From Rhodospirillales bacterium (GTDB lineage: Bacteria > Pseudomonadota > Alphaproteobacteria > Rhodospirillales > Shumkoniaceae): a DNA stretch of 64,000 bases. Position numbers and translations under genes: made by a program. Shown piece by piece: positions 43,363 through 51,835 of this stretch. Under the pieces are notes generated by a model that was not told the origin of the DNA, did no database searches, and saw only the letters and a list, made by a program, of their open reading frames with translations. Numbering within the stretch: the first letter of the stretch is position 1; every line of letters begins with the position of its first letter. The DNA lies in NCBI GenBank assembly GCA_018432935.1, contig JAHDSF010000004.1:62001-126000 (forward strand). Direction: 5' to 3'.

Positions 43363-44115
43363 TCAGTTCTCGATGCCGCGGGCTCGCCGCTGCTGGGCGA
43401 TCATCCACTTCAGCTCTTCACGGATCATTTCCGTGTGGCGAGTCGGCTCGGCGATCTGGATGGCGTTGATGATCCCCACCCGCACCGGCGACGGGAAGCG
43501 GAAGAAGTTTTCGAGAAACAGGAACTTGATGCTGGGCCGGATCGCCTCCGCCAGAAGCAGGCTGGATACCAGGCGCATCCGCACCTCGTGGCGGAGGTTG
43601 CCCGATTCGGTGAGCTGGAAGAACTCCTTGACGAAGTGGCGGGGCGAAAGCGTGCCGTCGATCAGTTCGCGCAGGTTCTGCCGCAGGGCGCTGGTGTATT
43701 GGCGCCGCGTCTCGACGATGAAGGTCGCGGCATGGCGCCGCACCTTGGCGATCGCCGACGGGTGGAACTGATTGTCGACGATAAGGTCGACGCAGCCGCG
43801 CACGCCCTCGTGACGCGAGGTCTCGCCGACGATGCGAAAAACGTCCGCCACCAGAGGGCGCTTGATGCCCAAGGGGCTCATCCTGGTGGCTGCCGCCACC
43901 GCGGTGGTATCCTCGGGGTCGCGGGTCGCCATCACCGCCAGCGGCAGCGGGTCCTCGAGGCCCAGGAGGTCGAGGTCCGCATTGAGGAGGTACTCGGGCA
44001 GCAGGATGCGTCCATCCTCGCCCGGGATGCAGAGAGGCTCTCCATCCCGGTAGTGGCGCTTGATGTCCAGGGCCGTTTTGACGCCGGCTGCGCTGATGCC
44101 TAGATCCCTAAGCAC
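43363..44115 (-). CDS. Unrecognised cytoplasmic protein, about 250 aa
   Basis: I do not recognise this protein. It is soluble, without signal or membrane segments. It opens with LRDLGISAAGVKTALDIKRHYRDGE, whose parts LGISAAGVKTAL and IKRHYRDGEPL look like a conserved N-terminal domain, followed by LPEYLLN, then an alternating helical part rich in Arg and Leu (from about residue 100). The frame is open to 44178, but the first good start is GTG at 44115 after AAGGA. It faces away from the diguanylate cyclase gene across a 326-bp spacer with four dyads, which hints at shared regulation. Confidence 0.6.
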   Translation of the reverse strand: MLRDLGISAAGVKTALDIKRHYRDGEPLCIPGEDGRILLPEYLLNADLDLLGLEDPLPLAVMATRDPEDTTAVAAATRMSPLGIKRPLVADVFRIVGETSRHEGVRGCVDLIVDNQFHPSAIAKVRRHAATFIVETRRQYTSALRQNLRELIDGTLSPRHFVKEFFQLTESGNLRHEVRMRLVSSLLLAEAIRPSIKFLFLENFFRFPSPVRVGIINAIQIAEPTRHTEMIREELKWMIAQQRRARGIEN

Positions 44116-44441
44116 TCGCTTGTTCCTTTGGTTCTTGTTGCCCCCTACCTTGGTGTAGCACCTGATCGGGCACCGCACCTGGCCAAGGGATATACCAGAA
44201 TCGTTAATTTTTCACTTTCCTTTTTTTTCAAAAGTTTCTGTAGCAAAATGTGGGCATTTTACCCACAATATTTCCCTCATTTTGGGGCATTACCCCGGCA
44301 AATCGTGCCCGGATGGGGGCAAGAGCGTCCCGGCTGAATGGGCAATTATTGCCCATGCTGCAACAAAACCCTCGCATTCCCGACGATGCAGGCCCGCCCA
44401 AGTAAAGGAAAACTTAGGAATTTCGGTTTAAGACGGCTGGC
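44116..44441. promoter_or_regulatory. Divergent AT-rich spacer with four GGGCA/TGCCC dyads
   Basis: This 326-bp spacer between the unknown gene and the diguanylate cyclase is markedly AT-rich (about 44195-44285). Four related dyads lie in 108 bp: TGTGGGCATTTTACCCACA (44249-44267), GGGGCATTACCCC (44284-44296), GGCAAATCGTGCC (44297-44309) and the perfect palindrome ATGGGCAATTATTGCCCAT (44338-44356). All share a GGGCA or GGGC half and its complement. A poly-T stretch at 44219-44228 precedes them. They look like repeated operator sites; the binding protein is unknown. Confidence 0.65.
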
Positions 44442-45209
44442 ATGGGCCTTGCTTTGTCCGAAGAAGAAACGTTCGAGGGCACTCAGGTGGACCATCACAC
44501 GGCAGAGGATCTCCAGGCGTTCGTCGCCGCCCATGCCAGCAGGACCGATCTGCTGGCGGCGGTAGCGGAGCTTGCCGAGACGGCCATGGACCCGCAAGCC
44601 AAGGCGGGTGATGGCCTGCGCCGCGCGGCCTCCCTGGCATTGCACGTGGCCGCCGAAATGGAGCGTCGGGTTGCCGAGCAGGCGTCCCGAATCGCCGAAC
44701 TGGAAGGCATGGCTCTGTTCGACGAGCTGACCGGCGTCCTCAACCGGCGCGGCTTTCTCAACGAGATCGACCGCGCCTTGGCCGAGGCCCGGCGGCACGG
44801 CTCGACCGGCGTCCTCATCTACGTCGACCTCGACGGCTTCAAGGCGATCAACGATTCCCTGGGCCATCCGGCCGGCGACGAGGTGCTGCGGCACACCGCC
44901 CGCATCCTGCGCGACAGCGTGCGGACGACCGACTCCGTCGGCCGTCTCGGCGGCGACGAGTTCGGCGTGCTGCTGACCCGGACCTCGTGGAAGGACGGCC
45001 TGATCCGCGCCGAAGCGTTGGAGCGGCGCCTCAATGCCGCCTCGGTGCCTTACGCCGGCTGCATCGTCTCGGTCCGTGCCAGCTTCGGCATTCAGGCCTA
45101 CTCGGCGCGCGACAACGGCGCCGCCCTGCTGGCCGGAGCCGACGACGCCATGTACCGGACCAAACGAAACCGCTCCGAGCTGGTCGGCGGGCCACGCGCC
45201 GCCGCCTGA
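44442..45209 (+). CDS. Diguanylate cyclase (GGDEF domain)
   Basis: The 255-residue cytoplasmic protein makes the second messenger cyclic di-GMP. A helical N-terminal region (about 1-90, with coiled-coil character at 72-88) leads into the GGDEF domain, which has the intact active-site GGDEF at residues 170-174, the DLDGFKAINDSLGH segment at 129-142 and an RxxD inhibitory site (RTTD, 161-164) five residues before GGDEF. It has no recognisable sensor domain or membrane part. It is followed 33 bp later by an unknown gene on the same strand. The ATG at 44442 has only a weak ribosome-binding site. Confidence 0.92.
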   Translation: MGLALSEEETFEGTQVDHHTAEDLQAFVAAHASRTDLLAAVAELAETAMDPQAKAGDGLRRAASLALHVAAEMERRVAEQASRIAELEGMALFDELTGVLNRRGFLNEIDRALAEARRHGSTGVLIYVDLDGFKAINDSLGHPAGDEVLRHTARILRDSVRTTDSVGRLGGDEFGVLLTRTSWKDGLIRAEALERRLNAASVPYAGCIVSVRASFGIQAYSARDNGAALLAGADDAMYRTKRNRSELVGGPRAAA

Positions 45210-45242
45210 TCGGCCACTACCTGCCCTGGAGGGATGCCCGAC

Positions 45243-45704
45243 ATGCGTATCGATGTCGGATTCGACCTCGCGCAAGCTCGCGAGGCGTACACCCCCGTTC
45301 CGGCCGAGCGCGCGCTCGTACCGGTGCAGCGGGCCAAGCCGGCCGATCCCGCGCTCCTCTCGAGGCTGCAGGAGGCGGCAGGCGGCATCGACATCCGCAG
45401 CGTCTCTCCTCGCCGGATCGCCGACCTTGGTCTCGACCTCCATCTTGCCGGCTATCTCGAGTGGGACGAGTACGCGATGCTCGCCTTTCAGCCCGAACTT
45501 CATCCTGACTACGACCGTACCGTCGGCGCCCTCACGGGTGAGCGCGCTCAGCCCGACCGTCCGCGCGACTACCTCGCGGCGTGGGAAGACCGAGTCGCGT
45601 TCGAGACCCGCTATCCGTCCGAGGATGGCTCCAGCCTGGCCCGCTCCGAACGCATCGTCAGCGTCTTGCGGCTGCTCGACCAGCCGCTCGACCTGACCGC
45701 CTGA
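45243..45704 (+). CDS. Unrecognised protein downstream of diguanylate cyclase, 153 aa
   Basis: The protein starts with MRIDVGFDLAQAREAYTPV; ATG 45243 is placed about nine bases after GGAGGG, while the ATG at 45234 directly touches that site and is less likely. It is a soluble, acidic and proline-containing protein without cysteine or signal. A middle segment VSPRRIADLGLDLHLAGYLEWDEYAMLAFQPEL (in parts: SPRRIADLGLDL, GYLEWDEYAML) looks like a structured core. I know no family for it. It is probably in one operon with the GGDEF gene. Confidence 0.6.
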   Translation: MRIDVGFDLAQAREAYTPVPAERALVPVQRAKPADPALLSRLQEAAGGIDIRSVSPRRIADLGLDLHLAGYLEWDEYAMLAFQPELHPDYDRTVGALTGERAQPDRPRDYLAAWEDRVAFETRYPSEDGSSLARSERIVSVLRLLDQPLDLTA

Positions 45705-45710
45705 CCGACC

Positions 45711-46670
45711 TCAGCCGCGGATTTCCCGTACACCTGCAACGGTAAGGCCGCTGCGGCCGGCAGCGTCGCGCAAGCGAGCGATCTCGTCGTCGGACAGCTT
45801 GACCAAGGGCGGCCGGACCACCGCCTTCTCCATGCGTCCGATGTGGACGAGAACCTCCTTCATGCGGTTGTGCATGTCGAGGTAGGGCGCGGCGTAGAAC
45901 GCCTGCGCCAGCGGGAACATGAGGCCGGCGAGCCGCTGCGCCTCGATCAGGTCGTTGGCCTGCACCGCGCGCCACAGCGCGACTTGGAGATCCGCGATCA
46001 CGCTGCCCGCGCCCGACAGCACGCCACGGCAGCCCAGCACCAGCGACGGCATCAGCCAGGCGGAGTGGGTCGACAGTACGTTGACCGGCCGTGCCAGCGC
46101 GTGCAACTCGCGGATGTGCCGCTCGTGCAGGGCCGGCTCGCCGCACAGATCCTTGATGGCCACGATCGCGGGGACCCTCTCGCACAGGGCGAGCAGCGTT
46201 TCCAGAGGATAGCCGAGCCCGCCGACCATCGGGTACTGGAACAGGATGATCGGCAGACCGGAGGCCTCGGCGATGGTCGAAAAATGCCGCAGCGCCATCT
46301 CCGGCCGCATCTGGCCGCCCCACGCCAGGGTGTTGGGCGGAAAGACGAGCAGCGCCGAAGCCCCCTCCGACTCCGCCATGCGGGCGATGCGGGCGGCTTC
46401 CAGGCTGCCGTCGGCATAGACGCCGGCCACCACCGGCAGAGTGTCGCCGATCTCGGCGAGCGAGACATCGAGCACCCGCCGCTGCTCGTCGAAGGTCAAG
46501 GACTGGACCTCGCAGCTGTGGCCGTTGACAGTCACCGCGGAAAGTCCGGCGACGCGGGCGATGTCGCGCAGGTGCCGGGCGAAAGCCCGCTCGTCGATCG
46601 CGTAATCCTCGGCAAACGGCAGCAGGCAGGCCGGGATCACCCCTTCGGCCTGGAACGTCTTGCGAGGCAT
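45711..46670 (-). CDS. Dihydrodipicolinate-synthase-family aldolase/lyase
   Basis: The 319-residue TIM-barrel protein belongs to the DapA/N-acetylneuraminate lyase superfamily of Schiff-base enzymes. The catalytic tyrosine lies in ILFQYPMVGG and the Schiff-base lysine in AIVAIKDLCG; VNGHSCEVQSLT replaces the usual G-T-T-G-E loop, so it is unlikely to be the true DapA. The substrate is probably another 2-oxo acid. It converges with the unknown gene at 45243 (6 bp apart). Confidence 0.85.
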   Translation of the reverse strand: MPRKTFQAEGVIPACLLPFAEDYAIDERAFARHLRDIARVAGLSAVTVNGHSCEVQSLTFDEQRRVLDVSLAEIGDTLPVVAGVYADGSLEAARIARMAESEGASALLVFPPNTLAWGGQMRPEMALRHFSTIAEASGLPIILFQYPMVGGLGYPLETLLALCERVPAIVAIKDLCGEPALHERHIRELHALARPVNVLSTHSAWLMPSLVLGCRGVLSGAGSVIADLQVALWRAVQANDLIEAQRLAGLMFPLAQAFYAAPYLDMHNRMKEVLVHIGRMEKAVVRPPLVKLSDDEIARLRDAAGRSGLTVAGVREIRG

Positions 46671-46740
46671 AGTCGGTTCTCCTTCGGGATCGGCACGAGG
46701 CTACCGTCCCGCTCCGCAGGGCGCAAGCAGACCTGGCGGC

Positions 46741-48789
46741 TCAGAAGTTCAGGCCGGCAATGAAGGAGGCCAGTTCCTCCTGGGCGGCGACGAGGTTCTG
46801 GCGCACTTCGGCAACCCGTTGCCCGATCGCCTCGAGGCGGTCCTCCTGTTCGGCCAGCTTGCGCAAGTAGCGACCCTGGATGTCGCTGCCCTCCGGCGCC
46901 GCATTCAGGTTCTCGCGGATGCGGGCCTGGTCCTCGAAAATGGTGTGCCGCTCCCCTTCCAGCTCGTCGAGGGCACGCCGCAGGGCCTCGTGCTTGGACT
47001 TGAGGCGGGCGGCCTGGGTGAAGGCGTTGCGCATCGCCTCCGGCATCTCGCCCTGGCGCGACAGGGCAAGCAGTCGGTCCGAGCCGAGGTCGGCCAGCGC
47101 ATAACGCACGCTGTCGATGCGTTCCAGCACGACCTTCGCCTCGGCGCGCCCATCGGGCCCCAAGGCAACCGGGACCCGGTACGCCTCGGGAGTGGTCGCC
47201 ACCGTTCCGGGATCGGGCGCGGCAAGGCCCCAGCCGGCGCGCCGCGGATGCTCGATGACCACCGGCACCTCCACACCCTTGGCCGCCTCCAGACGGTAGG
47301 TGCTGATCTGGCGCTGCTGCGAGAACACGCGCAGCACGCCCTGGCTGACGGCGGCACGCTGGAAGACCTGCTCCTCGCCGCGCTCCTCGTCGACGCGGAT
47401 CCGCTGGTCGAGCGCAAAGCTGGCGATCCGTTCCTCGCCTTTCGGCAACACGCCGATGCGGGCGTCGCCGACGAACGTTACGGCGCCGTCCTTCGATCGT
47501 TCGTAGACCGTGAAGACGCCGGGCGGCAGTCCGCTGTCGCCGGCGTTGGTCAGCCGGACCGCGGCCAAAGGATGCCGCTCGCTGGCGCCGCGCTGGAACA
47601 GGGCGATCCTTTCGGCCGGGATCTCGCGGTCGACAATCGGCAGCGAGACGCTTTGTCCGGCAGCGACGCTGACCGGGCGCGGCAGCTTGAACACCACCTG
47701 GGTCGCCGCCTCCCGGGCTTCCGCCGGTGCGGCCGCACGGGCGGGCATCGCCGCCAGCGCCGAGCGGGAGGCCATGCCGCCGGGCATCGGAGCGGGCGCC
47801 GGCCGCTGCTGCATCATCGTCGGCGCCTCCTTGCCGGCGCGGCCGTTCTCAGGACCGGCGTCCTCGGCGACATCGAACGGCGCCATGGCGCCGGGGTCGA
47901 GGCGGGGCAGGACGCGGCCCATCACCTCGACAGGCACCTGCGGCCGGTCCACGTAATAGCTTTCGTAGAGAGCCTGGCGGAAGGTGACCGGATTGCCCGA
48001 GACCAGCGTCAGCTCTACGTCATTCCAGTCGTGGCCGCTCTGGTTCTCCAGCACTGCCCAGCCCTGCAGCTGGCCCGCCCCGCCGCCTTCGGACAGGGTC
48101 AGGCGATAGGCCGACTTCCACAGCGGAGCGCCGACCACGTAGGCGACCCGTACGGTGCGCTTGGCATTGCCGCGCAAGGCGATCTGCACGGTCCGGCGGT
48201 CCATCACCCGGTATCGGGCGGTGGCGGCCAGCGCGCGCTCGACATCGCCCGCGATCCTGTCGTCGAGGAAGCGGACCGAAGCCGCATCCTCGAGGATGAA
48301 CTGCTGTACGCCGCCCTCCGTCATCAGGGTCACCCGGTGCCGCGTCGTCGTCTCCCCCCCGCCATCCTTGACGACCGTCTCCGCCACCACCGACATCAGG
48401 CGGCCGCGCACCGTCCTGGTCCCGGTCGCCTCGACCTCCACCCCCTGCAGGGCGCCGAGCAACTGCACCATCGATCCAAGGTCGGCCTCGTCGAACGGCA
48501 GGTCGCGGAAGACCTGCGCCAGGGGCTCGCGGCCGGGCAGGCGGACCGACGCGACGGAGCCCGACTCGTCGAACACGATGATGCTCTTCAGGACATCGTC
48601 CACCTGGTCGAGTCGGATTCCCAGCTCCAGGGTGGCGTCGCCCTCGACCTCGGCGGCATGCTCGTAATAGGCGATGCCGCCGGAGGACAGGATGACGCGA
48701 TTCAGCGCCAACTCGGCGGCGCAGGCCACCCTCGCCACGCCCGCCAGGACGACCACCACCGCCAGCATCTCCGCCGCCTTGCGCATCAT
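46741..48789 (-). CDS. Exported DUF4139 domain protein
   Basis: The 682-residue protein has a signal peptide (residues 1-24) and a long beta-rich mature part. The middle segment WKSAYRLTL with GWAVLENQSGHDWNDVELTLVSG (parts) is the DUF4139 signature; FTVYERS and ESYYV are also typical. A coiled-coil stretch with LDELEGERHTIFEDQ occurs near residues 600-660. The function of DUF4139 is not established. ATG 48789 follows AAAGGAG. A strong inverted repeat lies in its leader. Confidence 0.87.
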   Translation of the reverse strand: MMRKAAEMLAVVVVLAGVARVACAAELALNRVILSSGGIAYYEHAAEVEGDATLELGIRLDQVDDVLKSIIVFDESGSVASVRLPGREPLAQVFRDLPFDEADLGSMVQLLGALQGVEVEATGTRTVRGRLMSVVAETVVKDGGGETTTRHRVTLMTEGGVQQFILEDAASVRFLDDRIAGDVERALAATARYRVMDRRTVQIALRGNAKRTVRVAYVVGAPLWKSAYRLTLSEGGGAGQLQGWAVLENQSGHDWNDVELTLVSGNPVTFRQALYESYYVDRPQVPVEVMGRVLPRLDPGAMAPFDVAEDAGPENGRAGKEAPTMMQQRPAPAPMPGGMASRSALAAMPARAAAPAEAREAATQVVFKLPRPVSVAAGQSVSLPIVDREIPAERIALFQRGASERHPLAAVRLTNAGDSGLPPGVFTVYERSKDGAVTFVGDARIGVLPKGEERIASFALDQRIRVDEERGEEQVFQRAAVSQGVLRVFSQQRQISTYRLEAAKGVEVPVVIEHPRRAGWGLAAPDPGTVATTPEAYRVPVALGPDGRAEAKVVLERIDSVRYALADLGSDRLLALSRQGEMPEAMRNAFTQAARLKSKHEALRRALDELEGERHTIFEDQARIRENLNAAPEGSDIQGRYLRKLAEQEDRLEAIGQRVAEVRQNLVAAQEELASFIAGLNF

Positions 48790-48816
48790 CTTGTTGTCTC
48801 CTTTAGGCCTCTTGTG

Positions 48817-48848
48817 CGTCCCGCCGGGGCACGGAAGCCGGCGGGACG
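48817..48848 (-). promoter_or_regulatory. Perfect 11-bp inverted repeat upstream of the DUF4139 gene
   Basis: CGTCCCGCCGG (48817-48827) and CCGGCGGGACG (48838-48848) are perfect inverted arms with a 10-nt loop, 28 bp before the start codon of the DUF4139 gene. In RNA it would be a very stable hairpin; it has no T run in either direction. It could be a terminator of another kind, a regulatory hairpin or a repeat remnant. Confidence 0.55.
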
Positions 48849-48955
48849 GTCGCGATGAAGAGTACCCGCGGGCGCTGTCCCGTGCACGCTTTGCCGTAGT
48901 CTTTGCCCCTCCTTTGTGTCAGTTTTTCGGCGCTGGGCAGAACCGGGAGCATCCG

Positions 48956-49279
48956 ATGGGGCGGATGGAACGAAGAAGCTTCACCTGGGGCGACTTCATC
49001 GCCGATCTCGAATCCTACTACGACGAGCAGGATTGCGACGTCGTGTTCCGGATGGAGGATGACGGCTCCTGCATCGCCGAGTTCACCGTTCACCCGCGCG
49101 GCAAGCGATACTTCCTCGACAAGAAGGCCTTCGACCCCGAAGCGGATGATCCGCAGGCCGAAGCGCTGGCCGAGCTGCGGCGCATCTTCTTCGCCGACGA
49201 GCCGCTCGCCGTTCGCGAGGTCGTGCGCCGCCCCGGCGACGACGCCGCCGACCTCGTGATGGTGGTGGAGATCGAGTGA
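48956..49279 (+). CDS. Small acidic protein of unknown function, 107 aa
   Basis: The protein begins MGRMERRSFTWGDFIADLESYY and is rich in Asp and Glu; pieces such as WGDFIADL, FTVHPRGKRYFL and ALAELRRIFF suggest a compact alpha/beta fold. No cysteine except two near the N-terminal third, no signal and no membrane helix are seen. ATG 48956 is seven bases after GGGAG; a second ATG three codons later is possible. It ends 39 bp before the converging hypE. I cannot assign it to a family. Confidence 0.6.
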   Translation: MGRMERRSFTWGDFIADLESYYDEQDCDVVFRMEDDGSCIAEFTVHPRGKRYFLDKKAFDPEADDPQAEALAELRRIFFADEPLAVREVVRRPGDDAADLVMVVEIE

Positions 49280-49318
49280 CCGGCCCTCTCGTGCCGCCAG
49301 GCATGGGAGGGTGAAGGA

Positions 49319-50368
49319 TCAGCAGATTCTGGGCAGCTGCTCGCCGGCCAGCCAGTCGACGATGCGGGCGCCGCCGAATGTGGTCTCCATGGTGACGAAG
49401 CGCCGCGAGTCCTCCACCACCTCGCCGATGACGGCGGCATCACGGCCCAGCGGGTGGGCCTTCATCGCCGCCAGCACGGCCGGCGCGTCGGAAGCGGCGC
49501 AGAAGCACACCACCTTGCCCTCGTTGGCGACATAGAGTGGGTCGAGGCCGAGGAACTCGCAGGCCCCATGCACCGCCGGCTTGACCGGGATGTCGCGTTC
49601 GCGGATGCGCACCCCCACCCCCGACTGCAACGCGATCTCGTTGAGCACCGCCCCGAGCCCGCCGCGGGTGGGGTCGCGCAGGACATGGATGCCGGGCGCC
49701 GCCCTGACCATGTCGGCGACGATGCCGTTGAGCGAGGCGCAGTCGGACAGGATCTCGGTCTCGAACGACAGCCCGGCGCGCTTCGACATCACCGCCACCC
49801 CGTGGTCGCCGATGGTGCCGCTGATCAGCACCGCGTCCCCGGGGCGCGCCCGGTCGGCCGAGATGTCGACCCCGTCCGGCACCGCGCCGACCCCGGTGGT
49901 GGTGATGAAGATGCCGTCGCCCTTGCCCCTCTCGACCACCTTGGTGTCACCGGTGACGACGGCCACCCCGGCGTCCCTGGCGGCCTGGGCCATCGACGCG
50001 ACGATCCGCTTCAGGTCCCTGAGCGGCAACCCTTCCTCCAGGATGAAGCCGGCCGACAGGAAGAGCGGCCGCGCTCCGGCCATCGCGATGTCGTTGACGG
50101 TGCCGTGGACGGCCAGCGAACCGATGTTGCCGCCGGGGAAGAACAGGGGCGAGATCACGAAGCCGTCGGTCGACATCACCATGCGGCCCGCGTTGACGGC
50201 GAAATTCGCGTGATCGTCGCGCTTGGCCAGGTAGGCGTTGTCGAAGGCGTCCTCGAAGCACTCCTCGATGAGCTGCGCCATCACCCGCCCGCCGCTGCCG
50301 TGGGTGAGGTCGATGCGGCCGTGCTCGAAGTCGATCGGTCGGATGCGGGGCGTGCGGGGAGTGGTCAT
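49319..50368 (-). CDS. hypE: Hydrogenase maturation factor HypE
   Basis: HypE dehydrates a carbamoyl group on its C-terminal cysteine to a thiocyanate that becomes the cyanide ligand of NiFe hydrogenase. The 349-residue protein ends in PRIC with the essential terminal cysteine and shows the PurM-like ATP-binding fold (ITTTGVGAVPDGV, AVHGTVNDIAMAGARP). ATG 50368 is used; the longer open frame from 50389 (GTG) has no site. The gene follows hypD with two hairpin repeats between them. Confidence 0.95.
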   Translation of the reverse strand: MTTPRTPRIRPIDFEHGRIDLTHGSGGRVMAQLIEECFEDAFDNAYLAKRDDHANFAVNAGRMVMSTDGFVISPLFFPGGNIGSLAVHGTVNDIAMAGARPLFLSAGFILEEGLPLRDLKRIVASMAQAARDAGVAVVTGDTKVVERGKGDGIFITTTGVGAVPDGVDISADRARPGDAVLISGTIGDHGVAVMSKRAGLSFETEILSDCASLNGIVADMVRAAPGIHVLRDPTRGGLGAVLNEIALQSGVGVRIRERDIPVKPAVHGACEFLGLDPLYVANEGKVVCFCAASDAPAVLAAMKAHPLGRDAAVIGEVVEDSRRFVTMETTFGGARIVDWLAGEQLPRIC

Positions 50369-50387
50369 GACGTTCTCTCTTCCCGTC

Positions 50388-50435
50388 ACCCCCGCGAATG
50401 CGGGGGTCCATGTGGATTCCCGCCTGCGCGGGAAT
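50388..50435. repeat. Pair of short GC hairpin repeats between hypD and hypE
   Basis: ACCCCCGC-gaat-GCGGGGGT (50388-50407) and ATTCCCGC-ctgc-GCGGGAAT (50416-50435) are two perfect 8-bp hairpins, 8 bp apart. This composite sequence (a CCCGCG hairpin next to ATTCCCGC...GCGGGAAT) is a known kind of small dispersed repeat in many proteobacteria. It sits between the hypD stop and the hypE start, within the operon, so it does not block transcription fully. Confidence 0.75.
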
Positions 50436-50443
50436 GACGACGA

Positions 50444-51571
50444 TCAGGCGACGGAAGTCTCCTCGGGCGCGCGGAAGCGGCCGTAGGTGTAGTAGGCGGC
50501 GCAGGCGCCCTCGGAGGATACCATGCAGGCGCCGATCGGGTTGTCCGGAGTGCAGCCGGTGCCGAAGATCTTGCAGTCGGTCGGCTTCTTGGTGCCGCGC
50601 AGGATATCGGGGCAGGCGCAGGCGGGATGATCGGCGACCGCCGTGGTGTGGAGGCCGAAGCGGAGTTCGGCGTCGAACTCCGCCTCGGCGTCCGCAATCC
50701 TCAGCGCGCTCCGCGGCAGGGGGCCCAGCCCGCGCCATTCGAAGGAATCGCGGAGGGTGAAGACCTCGGCCATCAGCGCCTGGGCCTTGCGGTTGCCCTC
50801 GGGGGTGACGACGCGGACGTACTCGTTCTCGACCTCGCAGCGGCCCTCGTTGAGCTGGCGGATCAGAAGGCGGACAGCATCCATCACGTCGAGCGGCTCG
50901 AAACCGGCGATCACCACCGGCTTGCCGAAGTCGCGCGGGAACGGCAGGAAGGCGTCGCTGCCGGTGACGGCGCTGACGTGCGCCGGCCCGACGAAGCCAT
51001 CGACCCGCATCTCGCCGTCGGCGGCCAGTATGCCGTGCATGGCGGCCGGGGTCAGGACGTGGTTGCAGACTACCGAGAAGTTCTTCAGCCCCTCGGCCTT
51101 GGCCTGGAGGATGGCGACCGCGGTGGGCGGGGTGGTGGTCTCGAACCCGATGGCAAAGAACACCACCTGTCGGCCCGGATTGTCGCGCGCCACCTTCAGC
51201 GCATCGAGGGTCGAGTAGACCATGCGCACGTCGGCACCCTCGGCGCGCGCCTTGTACAGGCTGGCACGGCGCGATCCCGGCACCCGCAGCAGGTCGCCAT
51301 AGGTGCACAGGATGACGTCATGCTCGGTCGCCAGCCTGATCGCAAGGTCGACCCGCCCGATCGGCAGCACGCACACCGGACAGCCGGGCCCGTGGACCAT
51401 CCGCACGTTCGGCGGCAGCAGGTCCTGGACGCCGTAGCGGAAGATCGCGTGGGTGTGGCCGCCGCAGAACTCCATCAGGGCGTAGGTACGCTCCGGCCGC
51501 GCCTCGGCGCGGATGGCGGCGGCCAGCCGTTTCGCCAGAACGGGGTCGCGGAACTCGTCGACGTACCTCAC
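50444..51571 (-). CDS. hypD: Hydrogenase maturation factor HypD
   Basis: HypD holds a [4Fe-4S] cluster and with HypC is the scaffold on which the Fe(CN)2CO unit is built. The 375-residue protein has the three conserved cysteine motifs: CGGHTHAI, GPGCPVCVLP and the C-terminal region with CACPDILRG, KIFGTGCTPDNPIGACMVSSEGACAAYYTYGR (in parts). The GTG start at 51571 overlaps the hypC stop (GTGA). Length is normal. Confidence 0.95.
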   Translation of the reverse strand: MRYVDEFRDPVLAKRLAAAIRAEARPERTYALMEFCGGHTHAIFRYGVQDLLPPNVRMVHGPGCPVCVLPIGRVDLAIRLATEHDVILCTYGDLLRVPGSRRASLYKARAEGADVRMVYSTLDALKVARDNPGRQVVFFAIGFETTTPPTAVAILQAKAEGLKNFSVVCNHVLTPAAMHGILAADGEMRVDGFVGPAHVSAVTGSDAFLPFPRDFGKPVVIAGFEPLDVMDAVRLLIRQLNEGRCEVENEYVRVVTPEGNRKAQALMAEVFTLRDSFEWRGLGPLPRSALRIADAEAEFDAELRFGLHTTAVADHPACACPDILRGTKKPTDCKIFGTGCTPDNPIGACMVSSEGACAAYYTYGRFRAPEETSVA

Positions 51572-51813
51572 GCGCGGTTCTCTTTCTCTTCTGCCATCAA
51601 CTCGCCCAGCTGGGCGAACAGGGCGAGGGTCTCCTCGGCCTCCTGGGCATCCAGCTTCGACAGCGCGAAGCCGGTGTGGACGATGACGTAATCGCCGACC
51701 TCGACCCCGTCGAGCAGGGCGAGACTGACATCGACCACCGCCCCGTTCATGTCCACTTTGGCCATCTGGTCGGCGCCGATCGCCGTCACCTTACCCGGAA
51801 TTGCGAGACACAT
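51568..51813 (-). CDS. hypC: Hydrogenase assembly chaperone HypC
   Basis: HypC carries the Fe unit together with HypD and delivers it to the hydrogenase large subunit. The 81-residue protein begins MCLAIPGKV, the family signature with the essential Cys2, and has the VGDYVIVHTGFAL motif. It overlaps hypD by four bases. A pair of dispersed repeats lies upstream, between hypC and hypF. Confidence 0.96.
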   Translation of the reverse strand: MCLAIPGKVTAIGADQMAKVDMNGAVVDVSLALLDGVEVGDYVIVHTGFALSKLDAQEAEETLALFAQLGELMAEEKENRA

Positions 51814-51835
51814 CGTTCCAACTCCTCGCGCTCGA

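Noticed and set aside
44338-44565. Plus-strand small Cys-containing open frame starting in the 19-bp palindrome
   Set aside because: No ribosome-binding site, and most of it overlaps the GGDEF gene in another frame.
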